Part shown: piece after piece, positions 9,044 through 16,630 of the stretch
How positions within the stretch are numbered: the first letter of the stretch is position 1
Layout: each line of letters begins with the position of its first letter
From: Anaerovibrio sp.
Lineage (GTDB): Bacteria; Bacillota; Negativicutes; Selenomonadales; Selenomonadaceae
Direction: 5' to 3'
DNA: 51,007 nucleotides
Assembly (NCBI GenBank): GCA_017475925.1
Contig: JAFVER010000223.1
Location: 1 to 51,007, forward strand
The notes under the pieces: model-generated
What the model was told of the DNA's origin: nothing
The model's input: the letters and a program-made list of their open reading frames with translations, nothing else
Databases searched by the model: none
Made by a program: the position numbers and the translations under genes

Positions 9044-10570
9044 TTATCCTTCATAATCCCTGTCATTTCTCAGCTGTATAGCTTCCGCTATATGGGCAGA
9101 CTCTATATTTTCTGTACCGGCCAAATCTGCTATAGTACGCGCCACCTTTATGATGCGATCATATGACCTGGCAGAAAGGTGCATACTTTTGAAGGCCTGC
9201 TCCAAAAGCATCTTAGCCGATGTGGAAAGTACACAAAAGCTTTGTATCAGGGCATGATTCATTTGGGCATTACAATAAATACCATGTTTTTTTAACCTCA
9301 TAAGCTGACGTTGCCTGGCTGACACCACTCGCTCCCGAATAACTGCCGATGGTTCAGCCTGTTCCTTCGCAGTCAGCTCTTTAAAGGTCACCCGTGGCAC
9401 CCTAATATGAATATCTATACGATCCAATAAAGGCCCGGATATTTTTCTGTTATATCGCTTTATTGCCGACAAAGAACAATCACACTGCTTTTCCGGGTCA
9501 TTGTAGTAGCCACAGGGACATGGGTTCATCGAACAGCATAATATAAATCTGGAAGGAAAGGTCAGGGAGGCATTGATTCTCGCTATACTTACCATGCCAT
9601 CCTCCAAGGGCTGACGCAAAGCCTCCAGAGCCTGCTTACCAAATTCCGGCAGCTCGTCCAAAAAAAGTACACCATTGTGGCTTAGACTGACCTCGCCAGG
9701 ATGGGGAATAGAGCCACCACCTATCATAGCCGCAGCTGATGTTGTATGGTGAGGACTACGAAAGGGTCTTTTAGTTATAAGGCCACTGTGTTTCTTTAAA
9801 AGTCCCGAAATACTATAAATCTTGGTTACCTCCAGCGCTTCCTCCGTAGTCATTTCCGGCAGAATGGAATTTAAACGTCTCGCCAGCATAGTTTTTCCAG
9901 CACCGGGACTGCCTACCAAAAGGATGTTATGCCCACCAGCCGCTGCTATCTCAAGCCCTCGTTTTGCCAAAAACTGACCCTGTACATCGGCAAAATCCTC
10001 GGTCAATTCAGCTTGATAATTCGTATCCAATGCTTCAGAAATCGCCGGTACCCACTCTGTGACCCCGTTAAGATAATCAGCCAAATCTTTTATGCTATCT
10101 ACTGTAAAAACTGTAAGCTCATTTACCAATAACGCCTCATTGGCATTTTCTCTGGCAACAAAAAATGCCTTGAAGCCTAATTCCTTGGCCCTTATGGCCA
10201 TGGGCAAAATCCCCGGTATCCCCCGCACCTGACCCTCCAAGGAAAGCTCACCAGCAAACAGACAATCTTGTATGCTTTTAGGGGACAAAATACCATAGGC
10301 CGCCAACAAGGCTACAGCAATCGGCAAATCCAGTCCTGTGCTGTCCTTTCGCAGAGTTGCCGGAGCAAGGTTGATTGTTACCTTTTGAGGCATAATTTTA
10401 AAGCCAGAATTTTTAACAGCTGTACGAACCCGTTCCTTGGCCTCCTTCACCATGGCTTCAGGGAGTCCAACCATTTCAAAGGACGGCAGACCGGAGGCCA
10501 CATCTACCTCTACATCAATTATCTGACCATCAACCCCAACTGTTGTTGCTCCACAACATTTTGCAAACAC
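9044..10570 (-). CDS. comM: ComM / YifB family Mg-chelatase-like AAA+ ATPase
   Basis: A 508-aa hexameric helicase-like ATPase, known in Gram-negatives to promote branch migration during natural transformation. It has an N-terminal ChlI-like domain, Walker A GSPGAGKTMLA, Walker B GVLFLDELPEF, and the zinc-type Cys cluster CSMNPCPCGYY through CDCS. The C-terminal Mg-chelatase domain carries LSARSYDRIIKVARTIADL. The start is a GTG with AGGTGG 4 nt upstream. The length is normal. Two decayed partial copies of this gene lie at 10759-10808 and 15303-15500. Confidence 0.93.
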   Translation of the reverse strand: MFAKCCGATTVGVDGQIIDVEVDVASGLPSFEMVGLPEAMVKEAKERVRTAVKNSGFKIMPQKVTINLAPATLRKDSTGLDLPIAVALLAAYGILSPKSIQDCLFAGELSLEGQVRGIPGILPMAIRAKELGFKAFFVARENANEALLVNELTVFTVDSIKDLADYLNGVTEWVPAISEALDTNYQAELTEDFADVQGQFLAKRGLEIAAAGGHNILLVGSPGAGKTMLARRLNSILPEMTTEEALEVTKIYSISGLLKKHSGLITKRPFRSPHHTTSAAAMIGGGSIPHPGEVSLSHNGVLFLDELPEFGKQALEALRQPLEDGMVSIARINASLTFPSRFILCCSMNPCPCGYYNDPEKQCDCSLSAIKRYNRKISGPLLDRIDIHIRVPRVTFKELTAKEQAEPSAVIRERVVSARQRQLMRLKKHGIYCNAQMNHALIQSFCVLSTSAKMLLEQAFKSMHLSARSYDRIIKVARTIADLAGTENIESAHIAEAIQLRNDRDYEG

Positions 10571-10584
10571 AAAACCACCTCTAA

Positions 10585-10630
10585 TATAATATTATTAATT
10601 ATTTATTATATATTAATTAATAATATTATA
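10585..10630. promoter_or_regulatory. AT-only palindrome in the comM promoter region
   Basis: A perfect 17-bp inverted repeat (10585-10601 with 10614-10630), made only of A and T, lies 15-60 bp upstream of the comM start. The same palindrome, with one mismatch, is kept in the decayed comM copy at 15394-15439. It could be a regulator site or a cruciform-prone promoter. Confidence 0.55.
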
Positions 10631-10758
10631 CAATAAGCAGATTAAGTTTAATAAATATATATTTTTCTAAGTTATACATTAAATAAAAATAAAGTCAATA
10701 AAGCCTTTTTTGCCATTAATCCCGTATACACCACATCAGCACTAAGCAGTTCTTACTG

Positions 10759-10808
10759 TTTATAAGGCCACTATTTTTCTTAAAAGGTCCTAAATATTAT
10801 AAATCATA
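10759..10808 (-). pseudogene. Tiny decayed fragment of comM
   Basis: About 50 bp beginning TTATAAGGCCACTATTTTTC match comM around 9775-9828 (GTTATAAGGCCACTGTGTTT there) with scattered substitutions. It lies upstream of the intact comM in the same orientation. The surrounding stretch 10631-10880 has no ORF with a ribosome-binding site. Confidence 0.6.
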
Positions 10809-11057
10809 GCAGGCTGGCCTATATGACTTTAAATACATCAACAGGGAAACCCTAAACAAATAAATGAGCTTTAAAATCCCAGGGCGTGTTGATTAATGAG
10901 TATTTTAAAATAATGGGTTGCATAAAAAAGGGCTGCCGCATTTAATGTTTTTTCATCAAAGCAGCAACCACTTGTCGGAGAAAATTCTTTTTCGCTTATA
11001 GAATTAATATTTCTAAATTGAAACAAGATTACGTTGAAGTTGAACAGTAGACACTCA

Positions 11058-11119
11058 CCGCTATGGGCGCTTAACTCCCACCTAAGAGGATGGGAGCCTA
11101 GCGCCCGTTAGTGTAGGGT
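11058..11119 (+). repeat. Hairpin module, 3' half
   Basis: GGGCGCTTAACTCCCACC pairs with GGATGGGAGCCTAGCGCCC as a long hairpin, followed by GTTAGTGTAGGGT, the family 3' end. It is closest to the remnant at 97-163. The last codons of the GNAT fragment lie in it. Confidence 0.75.
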
Positions 11120-11359
11120 TAAAGAATCTAACAATTTGATGGCATGTATCGAAATACTAAAATATCCCAGCATACAAAATAACAGCACAGCCTCTTCATC
11201 AATAATAAAGTATGTACGACTACGCCCCATCTTTTCATACATAATGGCATTCTCGGCCAAAAACGTAGACAACTCGCTATCTTTCGAACAAGAAAAAATG
11301 GAAACACACTCACTGACTAATTTGTTAGCATCGGGCATTTCCAAGATAAAGTATGCCAA
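11108..11359 (-). pseudogene. Truncated GNAT-type acetyltransferase fragment
   Basis: The 83-aa reading frame resembles the N-terminal half of GNAT acetyltransferases of the toxin-like group: FSCSKDSELSTFLAENAI, then YEKMGRSRTYFIIDE, then LGYFSIS. The acetyl-CoA-binding second half is missing. The frame ends in codons (TLH and stop) supplied by the hairpin module at 11058-11119. The 5' end is also unclear: only a TTG at 11359 or an internal ATG, without a convincing ribosome-binding site. It is divergent from the doc operon. Non-functional by inspection. Confidence 0.6.
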
Positions 11360-11371
11360 TAAAATAGATGA

Positions 11372-11399
11372 TTGTTTTATGTTCCAATAGTGCTATAAT
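11372..11399 (+). promoter_or_regulatory. Promoter of the antitoxin-doc operon
   Basis: TTGTTT (11372-11377) and a consensus TATAAT (11394-11399) are 16 bp apart. They lie about 45 bp before the antitoxin ATG. Confidence 0.7.
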
Positions 11400-11442
11400 G
11401 TAAAAGAAAAGGGTATTTGCCATAAAAAGGGGTGTGAACTTT

Positions 11443-11610
11443 ATGGATACAAAAACAGAAGCAATCAAAACTAATTCAGAAACTCGAATGGTACGCAGAA
11501 TTATTTTAAACTCAGAGAATAGTACTGTTATTGAAGAAGAATTAAGAAAACTATCAAAAGAGCTTATGAAAAAGAATGAAAAATTGTATCGGAGACTTGC
11601 ATACAAATGA
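11443..11610 (+). CDS. Small antitoxin partner of Doc
   Basis: A 55-aa protein (MDTKTEAIKT...RLAYK). The ATG is preceded by AAGGGG about 10 nt upstream. The frame overlaps doc by 4 nt in an ATGA junction, the normal antitoxin-toxin coupling. It has a basic stretch (ETRMVRRIILNSEN) that could be a short ribbon-type DNA-binding segment, and a helical charged C-terminus (EEELRKLSKELMKKNEKL) suited to wrapping the toxin. It is not a recognisable Phd. The antitoxin role is inferred from position and coupling. Confidence 0.75.
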   Translation: MDTKTEAIKTNSETRMVRRIILNSENSTVIEEELRKLSKELMKKNEKLYRRLAYK

Positions 11611-12011
11611 GTAGCAATATTATGTATTTTACAGAAATATTGTTGAAAGATGTGTTAAATTTCCATAATGACTTAGAAAATAGTGACATACCTGTTGAGA
11701 AGGGAGTAAGAGACATAGCATTGTTAGAATCGGCTATAAATACCCCTTTTCAGACTTTTGATGGTGAAGATTTATTTAAGACGATTCAAGATAAAGCAGC
11801 TCGGCTTTTATGTGGTATAATTTCTAATCATGCTTTTATTGATGGGAATAAGCGTACAGCAATACACGCTATGGAAATATTCCTTATTATAAATGGTTAC
11901 ACGATACAATATGAAGATGAAGATATGGAACAATTAGTGGTAGAAATTGCATCTGGGAGTATTAATTTTGAACAAGCGTCACAATGGATAAAAAACCATT
12001 TAGATTCTTAA
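11607..12011 (+). CDS. doc: Doc/Fic-family toxin (death-on-curing)
   Basis: A 134-aa type II toxin. The Fic core is HAFIDGNKRTA (HxFx(D/E)GNKR), at about residues 73-83, preceded by the usual Doc helix QDKAARLLCGIISN. The N-terminus has the family pattern IPVEKGVRDIALLESAINTPFQ. Doc proteins phosphorylate EF-Tu on Thr, while canonical Fic enzymes AMPylate. This core has Gly (DGN) where P1 Doc has Ala (DAN), so the target chemistry is uncertain. It is coupled to the antitoxin by an ATGA overlap. It is followed by a strong terminator and lies in the island at 10881-12252. Confidence 0.9.
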   Translation: MSSNIMYFTEILLKDVLNFHNDLENSDIPVEKGVRDIALLESAINTPFQTFDGEDLFKTIQDKAARLLCGIISNHAFIDGNKRTAIHAMEIFLIINGYTIQYEDEDMEQLVVEIASGSINFEQASQWIKNHLDS

Positions 12012-12081
12012 AACACCATTGTTAACACGAAACCATGAAAAATGTATCATAACTGCTGTTATATATGCTTAAATGTAGGCG

Positions 12082-12172
12082 ATGGGTTGTTAGGTGAAGT
12101 TTACAATTAGTTTCGTAGCACTTCCTTTAGTGCTTTGTTACTGAAGGAAATGCAGAGCTGAAAGTCAACCCC
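12082..12172 (+). ncRNA. Possible structured RNA after doc
   Basis: A 91-nt stretch without an ORF is closed by GGGTTG (12084-12089) and CAACCC (12166-12171). It contains inner hairpins such as GCACT-TCCTTT-AGTGC and a CTTCCTT/AAGGAA pairing, and is followed by the terminator at 12185. It may be only the doc 3' UTR. No known RNA family was recognised. Confidence 0.3.
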
Positions 12173-12184
12173 TTGCTCTATTAT

Positions 12185-12219
12185 GGAGAGGTTTTCCTGA
12201 TCGAAAACCTCTCCTTTCT
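12185..12219 (+). terminator. Terminator of the doc operon
   Basis: GGAGAGGTTTTC and GAAAACCTCTCC form a perfect 12-bp stem with a 6-nt loop, followed by TTTCT. Confidence 0.88.
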
Positions 12220-12249
12220 ATTTATAAATAATTTATTAATCAACACGAC

Positions 12250-12414
12250 CTATATGATGCTTAGGAGTAACATTACCCTGACCTCACTATAGTGAGATTT
12301 GAGAACATGGTTAGTATCACAAAGCAGTGTTACGGGTACATTGCGCCATTTGGCAACTTTCTCTGTTTGCTTTACCACAAGACAGGCGTCCGCATCGACA
12401 TAAATATGTGTCAT
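12250..12414 (-). pseudogene. yaiI: YaiI/YqxD family (DUF188) gene, truncated
   Basis: The 54-aa frame MTHIYVDADACLVVK... continuing through VPVTLLCDTNHVL and HYSEVRV is the N-terminal third of a DUF188 protein, normally about 150 aa with an Asp-rich PIN-like site. The ATG lies 1 nt after the stop of the EFR1 gene, so the two formed an operon. After about 48 family-like residues the frame runs into the inverted end of the 10881-12252 island, and its TAG stop is inside that end (12250-12252). The missing C-terminal part was not found at the other end of the island. Confidence 0.75.
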
Positions 12415-12415
12415 T

Positions 12416-13204
12416 TTAATTTCTCAGTGTATGAAGCAAATCCACAGGCTTTACACTCTTATGTCTATATCGCTTGCGCCCCTTAGTAATCTCACCATAA
12501 TCTATAGCCTGCACTGGACAGATATGTAGGCACCCCAAACATTCTACACAATCATGGTGCCAAATTGGATAGCCATCCTGGCAGGTAATATTTTCCTGCG
12601 GACAAATCCGTTCACACAACCTACAGGCAGTGCATTTCTCCTTGTTGCACTGAAAATTATCATCTATCTGTGATTGACTCTCCTTCCATCTCTCATGGTA
12701 GTCCGCACAGATTTTTCTAAGTATCTGCCAGGTATCATGATTATCAATATTATTAACTGCCTCGGCAATTTTCTTTATTTTCCGCTTAGCCAGCCAAGCC
12801 CGTACGCTTATCCGCCAATCAGCTGCTATATCACGATATGGAATATAATTGGATACAAGACGTAGGTACCACTTTCCACAGACACGACAGTTCTTTGTAG
12901 ACAAAATCTTTTCCATATCAATAAACGGTCTACCCCAATAAGGCACACCACAAGTAACTACAGCAAAAATATATGGTGATTCCATAATGGTGAGCTTTTC
13001 CAAAAACCTCTCCACCTGCATGGGCAGCCCAAAATAATGCATCGGAAACACAAATCCTATACGCTCTGCATTGACTGTAGGTGTATTTTCATGTAATGCA
13101 TCTACTATTGACCGAAGTTCAGTATCAGGAATTATTTTTTGTAGTTCTCGTGCTACATATAATGAGTTCCCTGTAGATGAAAAATAGTAGATAACCGTAC
13201 TCAT
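12416..13204 (-). CDS. EFR1 family ferredoxin-flavodoxin protein
   Basis: A 262-aa fusion of a flavodoxin-like domain (FMN phosphate loop YFSSTGNSLYVA at residues 7-18, later FVFPMHYFGLP) with a C-terminal pair of 4Fe-4S clusters: CTACRLCERICPQ and CVECLGCLHICPV. EFR1 proteins are common in anaerobic Firmicutes, and their electron partners are mostly unknown. Its start is 16 nt downstream of the DUF1653 gene, and it is followed after 1 nt by the truncated yaiI. Confidence 0.9.
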   Translation of the reverse strand: MSTVIYYFSSTGNSLYVARELQKIIPDTELRSIVDALHENTPTVNAERIGFVFPMHYFGLPMQVERFLEKLTIMESPYIFAVVTCGVPYWGRPFIDMEKILSTKNCRVCGKWYLRLVSNYIPYRDIAADWRISVRAWLAKRKIKKIAEAVNNIDNHDTWQILRKICADYHERWKESQSQIDDNFQCNKEKCTACRLCERICPQENITCQDGYPIWHHDCVECLGCLHICPVQAIDYGEITKGRKRYRHKSVKPVDLLHTLRN

Positions 13205-13220
13205 TAATTTCGCCCCCTGA

Positions 13221-13472
13221 TTAAAATTTTATCTCCTCTTGTTCAACTCTCACAAACCGATATTCCTGCTGAGCTTCAGGATACTTCTCGCCATCCACTT
13301 CACTCATAAACATATCCAGCGGTCTGGCATAAATCCCATTATCTCCATACATGGCCTGATACACCACCAGCTTTTCATCGGACTCGGTGTGCTGGGCAAT
13401 GGCAATAATACGATACAATTTGTTTTTAAAATGCCGCCATATTTCTTCTGGTCTAGGTAATTCTCTATTCAT
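13221..13472 (-). CDS. DUF1653 family protein
   Basis: An 83-aa protein matching the DUF1653 pattern: HFKNKLYRIIAIAQHTESDE, then VVYQAMYGDNGIYARPLDMF, then EEYRFVRVE-like QEYRFVRVEQEE. The family is a small beta-barrel-like fold of unknown function. It is probably co-transcribed with the EFR1 gene (16-nt gap). The 257-bp stretch upstream (13473-13729) holds no gene I can support. Confidence 0.85.
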   Translation of the reverse strand: MNRELPRPEEIWRHFKNKLYRIIAIAQHTESDEKLVVYQAMYGDNGIYARPLDMFMSEVDGEKYPEAQQEYRFVRVEQEEIKF

Positions 13473-13729
13473 AAACTAACCTCCATGATGTATAGTGATT
13501 CTACATGGCGACTCCAATTCCTCTCATTATTTTCTACAACTGTTTTTAATAAGGTATGCCAGAGGTGACGCAACGCTAGTCCCCATAAGTGTGGTGGCTG
13601 GGCCCAGACAAATAGCCCTAATGTCACAGCTATATATATTATTAACAATTTTAAAAAATCATGCAGGCATGGCCCCCCATCGTAGAATTATGTACATACT
13701 CAAAATACTCTAAGGGAGGTAGATTAGAT

Positions 13730-13983
13730 ATGAAGTATTGTGCAACTGCCAACGCATGGTAATGCCAAGAAAGTACATAAACTGGTTTGCTCTTATAATA
13801 ATGACATTTATTACAGGTGGTCTATGGCTTTTTATTTATGTGCCATATTACATATTCATAAAATCTTCTTCATGCCCAATATGTGGAAATGAAAATTTAG
13901 CGAGTAGAATGCCTCCACCGCCACCTCCAATGCCAAACTATCCTCCACCTGGACAAAATCAATATCCATCGCATAGATATTAA
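13730..13983 (+). pseudogene. Zinc-ribbon membrane protein with a frameshift at codon 5
   Basis: GGGAGG at 13713-13718 points to the ATG at 13730, whose frame reads MKYCATANAW and stops. The long frame one step over (from 13738) reads CNCQRMVMPRKYINWFALII and continues as one membrane helix, a CPICGNEN zinc half-site and a Pro-rich tail. Joining them (MKYC then CNCQRM) needs a single extra base between 13739 and 13742. As written the gene is broken, unless translation starts at ATG 13756 without a good ribosome-binding site. The family of short zinc-ribbon plus helix proteins is only loosely recognised. Function unknown. Confidence 0.6.
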
Positions 13984-14038
13984 CTATATATTGTTTTCTT
14001 TTATAATGAACTACACTATTTAACAAGAGGGATTTGAC

Positions 14039-15094
14039 ATGAAAATTAAAACCCTGTGTATTTTAGGAACAATATTATCTATTTTTTTTATAAATAATAT
14101 TTCTTGTTATGCTGTTCGCAGTGAAATATTTGAATCCAGAAAAGTTTATTCATCAGACTTATATGATGTTTATGTTCAGACTAATCTCATTGAAAATGAG
14201 CTAGTAAATTTCTATTCAAATAGAAAAATAGAGATGCAAATTATAAAAAAAGTAAAATCTAACAGTTATACAGAACATATTAAGGATGTCATTCGTGAAT
14301 ATTATCGACCTCCACTATGGAAACCAGAGGGCTTAAATGCAAAGATTGATGCTGCAAAAGCAGGTGATGCTTTATGGATTAAAGAAGATATTTATATGGA
14401 TTTTAGAAATCGTTCCATCACCATATTAGACGAATCATTATGGTCTACAGAAGAAAAGGAACATCTAATCATCGGCATTCCTACAGAAGCCACATTGCAT
14501 ACTGATTACAGCTATATAGATATGGATAATAGTCCAGAATATGGTAGCGTTGCAAATGCTTCGATTGACTTCTTAGAGTCAATTAAAGATATATATTTTG
14601 ATGCAAATAAAGGAAAAGAGTATGAATTAAACATAATAAGGACCACCAATTTTGATTACTACTGGAATAGAATGGAAAATAAATGGGAAAGAGCCAATGT
14701 CAAAATTGCTAAAGATAAACGCACTTTTACAGATTTTGTAGATATCTTTATTGATGCGAAATCTATAATGCGAGTAGGATCATATTATGAAGGTTGGATA
14801 CATTTAGTATATGACCTTGATAAGCTTAGTAAAAAAGCAAAAGAAAAGGGTAAAAGCATTAATGATATATGGGAAAATTCTCCGGTAGAGACCTATTATT
14901 ATATAAGGTATGACTATAAAAATAAAAGATTTTTAATACTCGCTGCATATGAAAGATTAATGGATAGGAGTACAAAAAAATATGTATTAAGTAAGCCAGA
15001 GTTTTGGACATACGAAGAACAGCCTGACATTGTTGCAACTGTATTAGATCAAGCAGCAGATATTATAAATAACCATAGATCTTATTGGGGGTGA
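14039..15094 (+). CDS. Exported protein of unknown function
   Basis: A 351-aa protein with a clear signal peptide (MKIKTLCILGTILSIFFINN, cleavage likely after SCYA at residue 25). The rest is soluble, with many aromatic residues and a Lys/Asp-rich surface. Recognisable stretches are VREYYRPPLWKPEGLNAKID-like at about residues 83-105 and a repeated-looking YYIRYDYKNKRFLILAAYER near the end. No family was identified. AAGAGGGA precedes the ATG. The gene is clearly more AT-rich than its neighbours, which suggests it was acquired. It lies 55 nt after the zinc-ribbon gene and may share its transcript. Confidence 0.75.
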   Translation: MKIKTLCILGTILSIFFINNISCYAVRSEIFESRKVYSSDLYDVYVQTNLIENELVNFYSNRKIEMQIIKKVKSNSYTEHIKDVIREYYRPPLWKPEGLNAKIDAAKAGDALWIKEDIYMDFRNRSITILDESLWSTEEKEHLIIGIPTEATLHTDYSYIDMDNSPEYGSVANASIDFLESIKDIYFDANKGKEYELNIIRTTNFDYYWNRMENKWERANVKIAKDKRTFTDFVDIFIDAKSIMRVGSYYEGWIHLVYDLDKLSKKAKEKGKSINDIWENSPVETYYYIRYDYKNKRFLILAAYERLMDRSTKKYVLSKPEFWTYEEQPDIVATVLDQAADIINNHRSYWG

Positions 15095-15224
15095 GGTACT
15101 AAAAAATTTGTATATTACTATCAATAAGACTCCCCATATCAATGGTTAACCTAATAAACACCCTGTTTCAGCGAATAAAAAAAATCTTGTACACCATCTC
15201 AAATATGTATTCAAGTGATAACCC

Positions 15225-15267
15225 AAAGTGCCTGACAGCTCTATTATTAAAGGCTGTCAGGCACTTT
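15225..15267 (+). terminator. Strong terminator
   Basis: GTGCCTGACAGC and GCTGTCAGGCAC form a perfect 12-bp stem (15228-15239, 15253-15264), flanked by A3 and a T-run. It lies 130 nt after the exported-protein gene. The intervening 15095-15224 holds no gene. Confidence 0.85.
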
Positions 15268-15302
15268 TCTTATAATTAAATATTATCGACTTTTCTCGGT
15301 TT

Positions 15303-15500
15303 GGGTTCATCGAACAGCACAAAATAAATCTGTTACCATCACCCCCAGCCGTTTTTGCTCCACAACATTTTGCCAATACAAAGCCGCCTCTAATATAATA
15401 TTATTAATTATTTGTTATATATAAATTAATAATATTATACAAGAAGCGGCTTAAATTTAATAATATATATATTTCCAAGCTATCAATTAAATAAAGTCTA
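15303..15500 (-). pseudogene. Internally deleted second copy of comM and its promoter
   Basis: Positions 15303-15332 match comM 9521-9550 (GGGTTCATCGAACAGCA...), then 15350-15500 match the comM 5' end and upstream region 10540-10690 (TTGCTCCACAACATTTTGC), including the AT palindrome. About 1 kb of comM is missing between the two blocks. The GTG start has become ATT. The orientation is the same as comM, 4.8 kb away. Clearly dead. Confidence 0.75.
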
Positions 15501-15557
15501 TCTGATATATTTGAAACATGATTAAAGCTTAATATGGACGACCTTATTTCTGTTGGA

Positions 15558-15749
15558 TTAGGCTACAATCTTATCTGGATTATGCGGCTTTTCCTCCTTA
15601 GAGATAATGCTATCGATTATATCTCCGACAGTGGTGGAATTCTGAGCTGTTTTGAAAGATTTGCAAAGGGGGCGGGTAAATCTCGGACATGGACGTCTAT
15701 CTGCTACATGCTCAAAATTTATTACCTTGAATTCAAATGTTCTAACCAT
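15558..15749 (-). CDS. Sister leader peptide with a lost double-glycine site
   Basis: A 63-aa peptide (MVRTFEFKVINFEHVADRRP...). AAGGTGG lies 8 nt before the ATG at 15749. Aligned with the peptide at 7329, NQVAGGRI corresponds to EHVADRRP: at DNA level GTAGCAGGTGGCCG against GTAGCAGATAGACG, so the Gly-Gly cleavage site has been replaced. The upstream regions are nearly identical over about 60 bp. The mature part differs (CPRFTRPLC, two Cys) and it ends KEEKPHNPDKIVA. It may be a diverged paralogue with another fate, or a decaying copy. No transporter is nearby. Confidence 0.55.
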   Translation of the reverse strand: MVRTFEFKVINFEHVADRRPCPRFTRPLCKSFKTAQNSTTVGDIIDSIISKEEKPHNPDKIVA

Positions 15750-15780
15750 AACATATACCACCTTTCATCCTATGGAATCT

Positions 15781-15840
15781 TTTCATCTTTTCCATCTATA
15801 TATACGGATGAAGGTAAAAAATATTACAAAAATTTCAATA
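15781..15840 (-). promoter_or_regulatory. Second copy of the conserved peptide upstream block
   Basis: Read on minus: TTTTTGTAATA, then ATCCGTATATATAGA, then GGAAAAGATGAAAA, matching the block at 7571-7632. The flanking inverted pair has changed on both arms (TTCATC with GATGAA here, TTTATC with GATAAA there), which suggests the pairing or dyad is kept. Confidence 0.6.
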
Positions 15841-15852
15841 AAATTATAAATT

Positions 15853-16581
15853 TTACGAAAGGAATTCTGCCGCCTCTTTGTCTATAATAACCACCACATC
15901 TCTGTGCAGCTGTAGGATAGAGGCTGGTGCCTGTGGTGTTATATCGCCACAAAGGGCTTTATATATGGCCTTAGCCTTATTCCTGCCATTGGCCAACAAT
16001 AAAATACGGTTTGCCATCATTATTGTTTTAATTCCCATGCTTATGGCACAGCGTGGAACTTCATCTATATTATTAAAAAATCTGGAATTTGCCAATATAG
16101 TTTCTTCATTCAGTTCAACCATATGAGTATCTGCTACAAACCTCACATCAGGCTCGTTAAAGCCAATGTGGGCATTTTGCCCTATTCCCAACACCTGTAA
16201 ATCTATTCCACCTTTAGACGCTATAAGCTGCTCATAATGTATTCCCTCCGCCGTCACATCATTGGTCATGCCATTGGGAATATAAATATTTTCTTGATTT
16301 ATATTGATATGCTTAAAAAAATTTTCCTGCATATAATAGTAATAGCTATGGGGATTATATGCACTTAATCCAATATATTCATCCAAATTAAAGGTAGTTA
16401 CCTCAGAAAAATCCAACCCATCGGTCTTATGCAGCGCTAACAGGCACTCGTACATAGCCAGTGGCGTACTCCCTGTAGTGAGTCCCAATACACTATTGGG
16501 TTTCAAATATATCTGTCCGGCAACAAGCTTGGCTGCCTCAAAGCCCATCTGCTCATATGAATCAGTAATTATAACACGCAT
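15853..16581 (-). CDS. nagB: Glucosamine-6-phosphate deaminase
   Basis: A 242-aa enzyme converting glucosamine-6-phosphate to fructose-6-phosphate and ammonia in amino-sugar use. Motifs: GLTTGSTPLAMYECL (phosphate binding), TTFNLDEYIGL (catalytic Asp), and GIGQNAHIGFNEP with the catalytic His/Glu region. It is the short Firmicute form, lacking the E. coli allosteric C-terminal extension (266 aa there). It stands alone, without nagA. Its 3' end abuts the conserved block of the peptide gene at 15558. Confidence 0.95.
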   Translation of the reverse strand: MRVIITDSYEQMGFEAAKLVAGQIYLKPNSVLGLTTGSTPLAMYECLLALHKTDGLDFSEVTTFNLDEYIGLSAYNPHSYYYYMQENFFKHININQENIYIPNGMTNDVTAEGIHYEQLIASKGGIDLQVLGIGQNAHIGFNEPDVRFVADTHMVELNEETILANSRFFNNIDEVPRCAISMGIKTIMMANRILLLANGRNKAKAIYKALCGDITPQAPASILQLHRDVVVIIDKEAAEFLS

Positions 16582-16630
16582 AACATTTATCTCCCCCTAT
16601 GCTGTTATTTTTACCTTTCAGAAAATAGCA

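Larger units (their letters stand above)
10881..12252. mobile_element. 1.37-kb Doc toxin-antitoxin island bounded by TA-element ends
   Basis: The left end 10881-10896 (AGGGCGTGTTGATTAA, followed by TGAGT as in intact copies) and the right end 12236-12252 (TTAATCAACACGACCTA) match the 17-bp inverted terminus of the TA elements at 47246 and 48088 at 15 of 17 positions relative to each other. Between them lie a hairpin-module copy, a truncated GNAT gene, the antitoxin and doc genes and a strong terminator. The right end cuts yaiI exactly at the terminus. No transposase is seen, so movement would need one supplied in trans. Two independent solo ends remain an alternative. Confidence 0.55.

Noticed and set aside
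11325..11606. 93-aa ORF on minus opposite the antitoxin gene
   Set aside because: The plus strand carries a well-supported antitoxin with promoter, ribosome-binding site and ATGA coupling to doc; the minus ORF is Phe/Ile-rich and lacks a start signal.
12292..12486. 64-aa ORF on plus
   Set aside because: It is opposite the yaiI remnant and the end of the EFR1 gene, which both match known families.
13473..13729. Minus-strand stretch with a GTSVASPLAY-like translation resembling a subtilisin Ser motif
   Set aside because: Only about ten residues look alike, with no His or Asp motif and no start; chance is enough to explain it.
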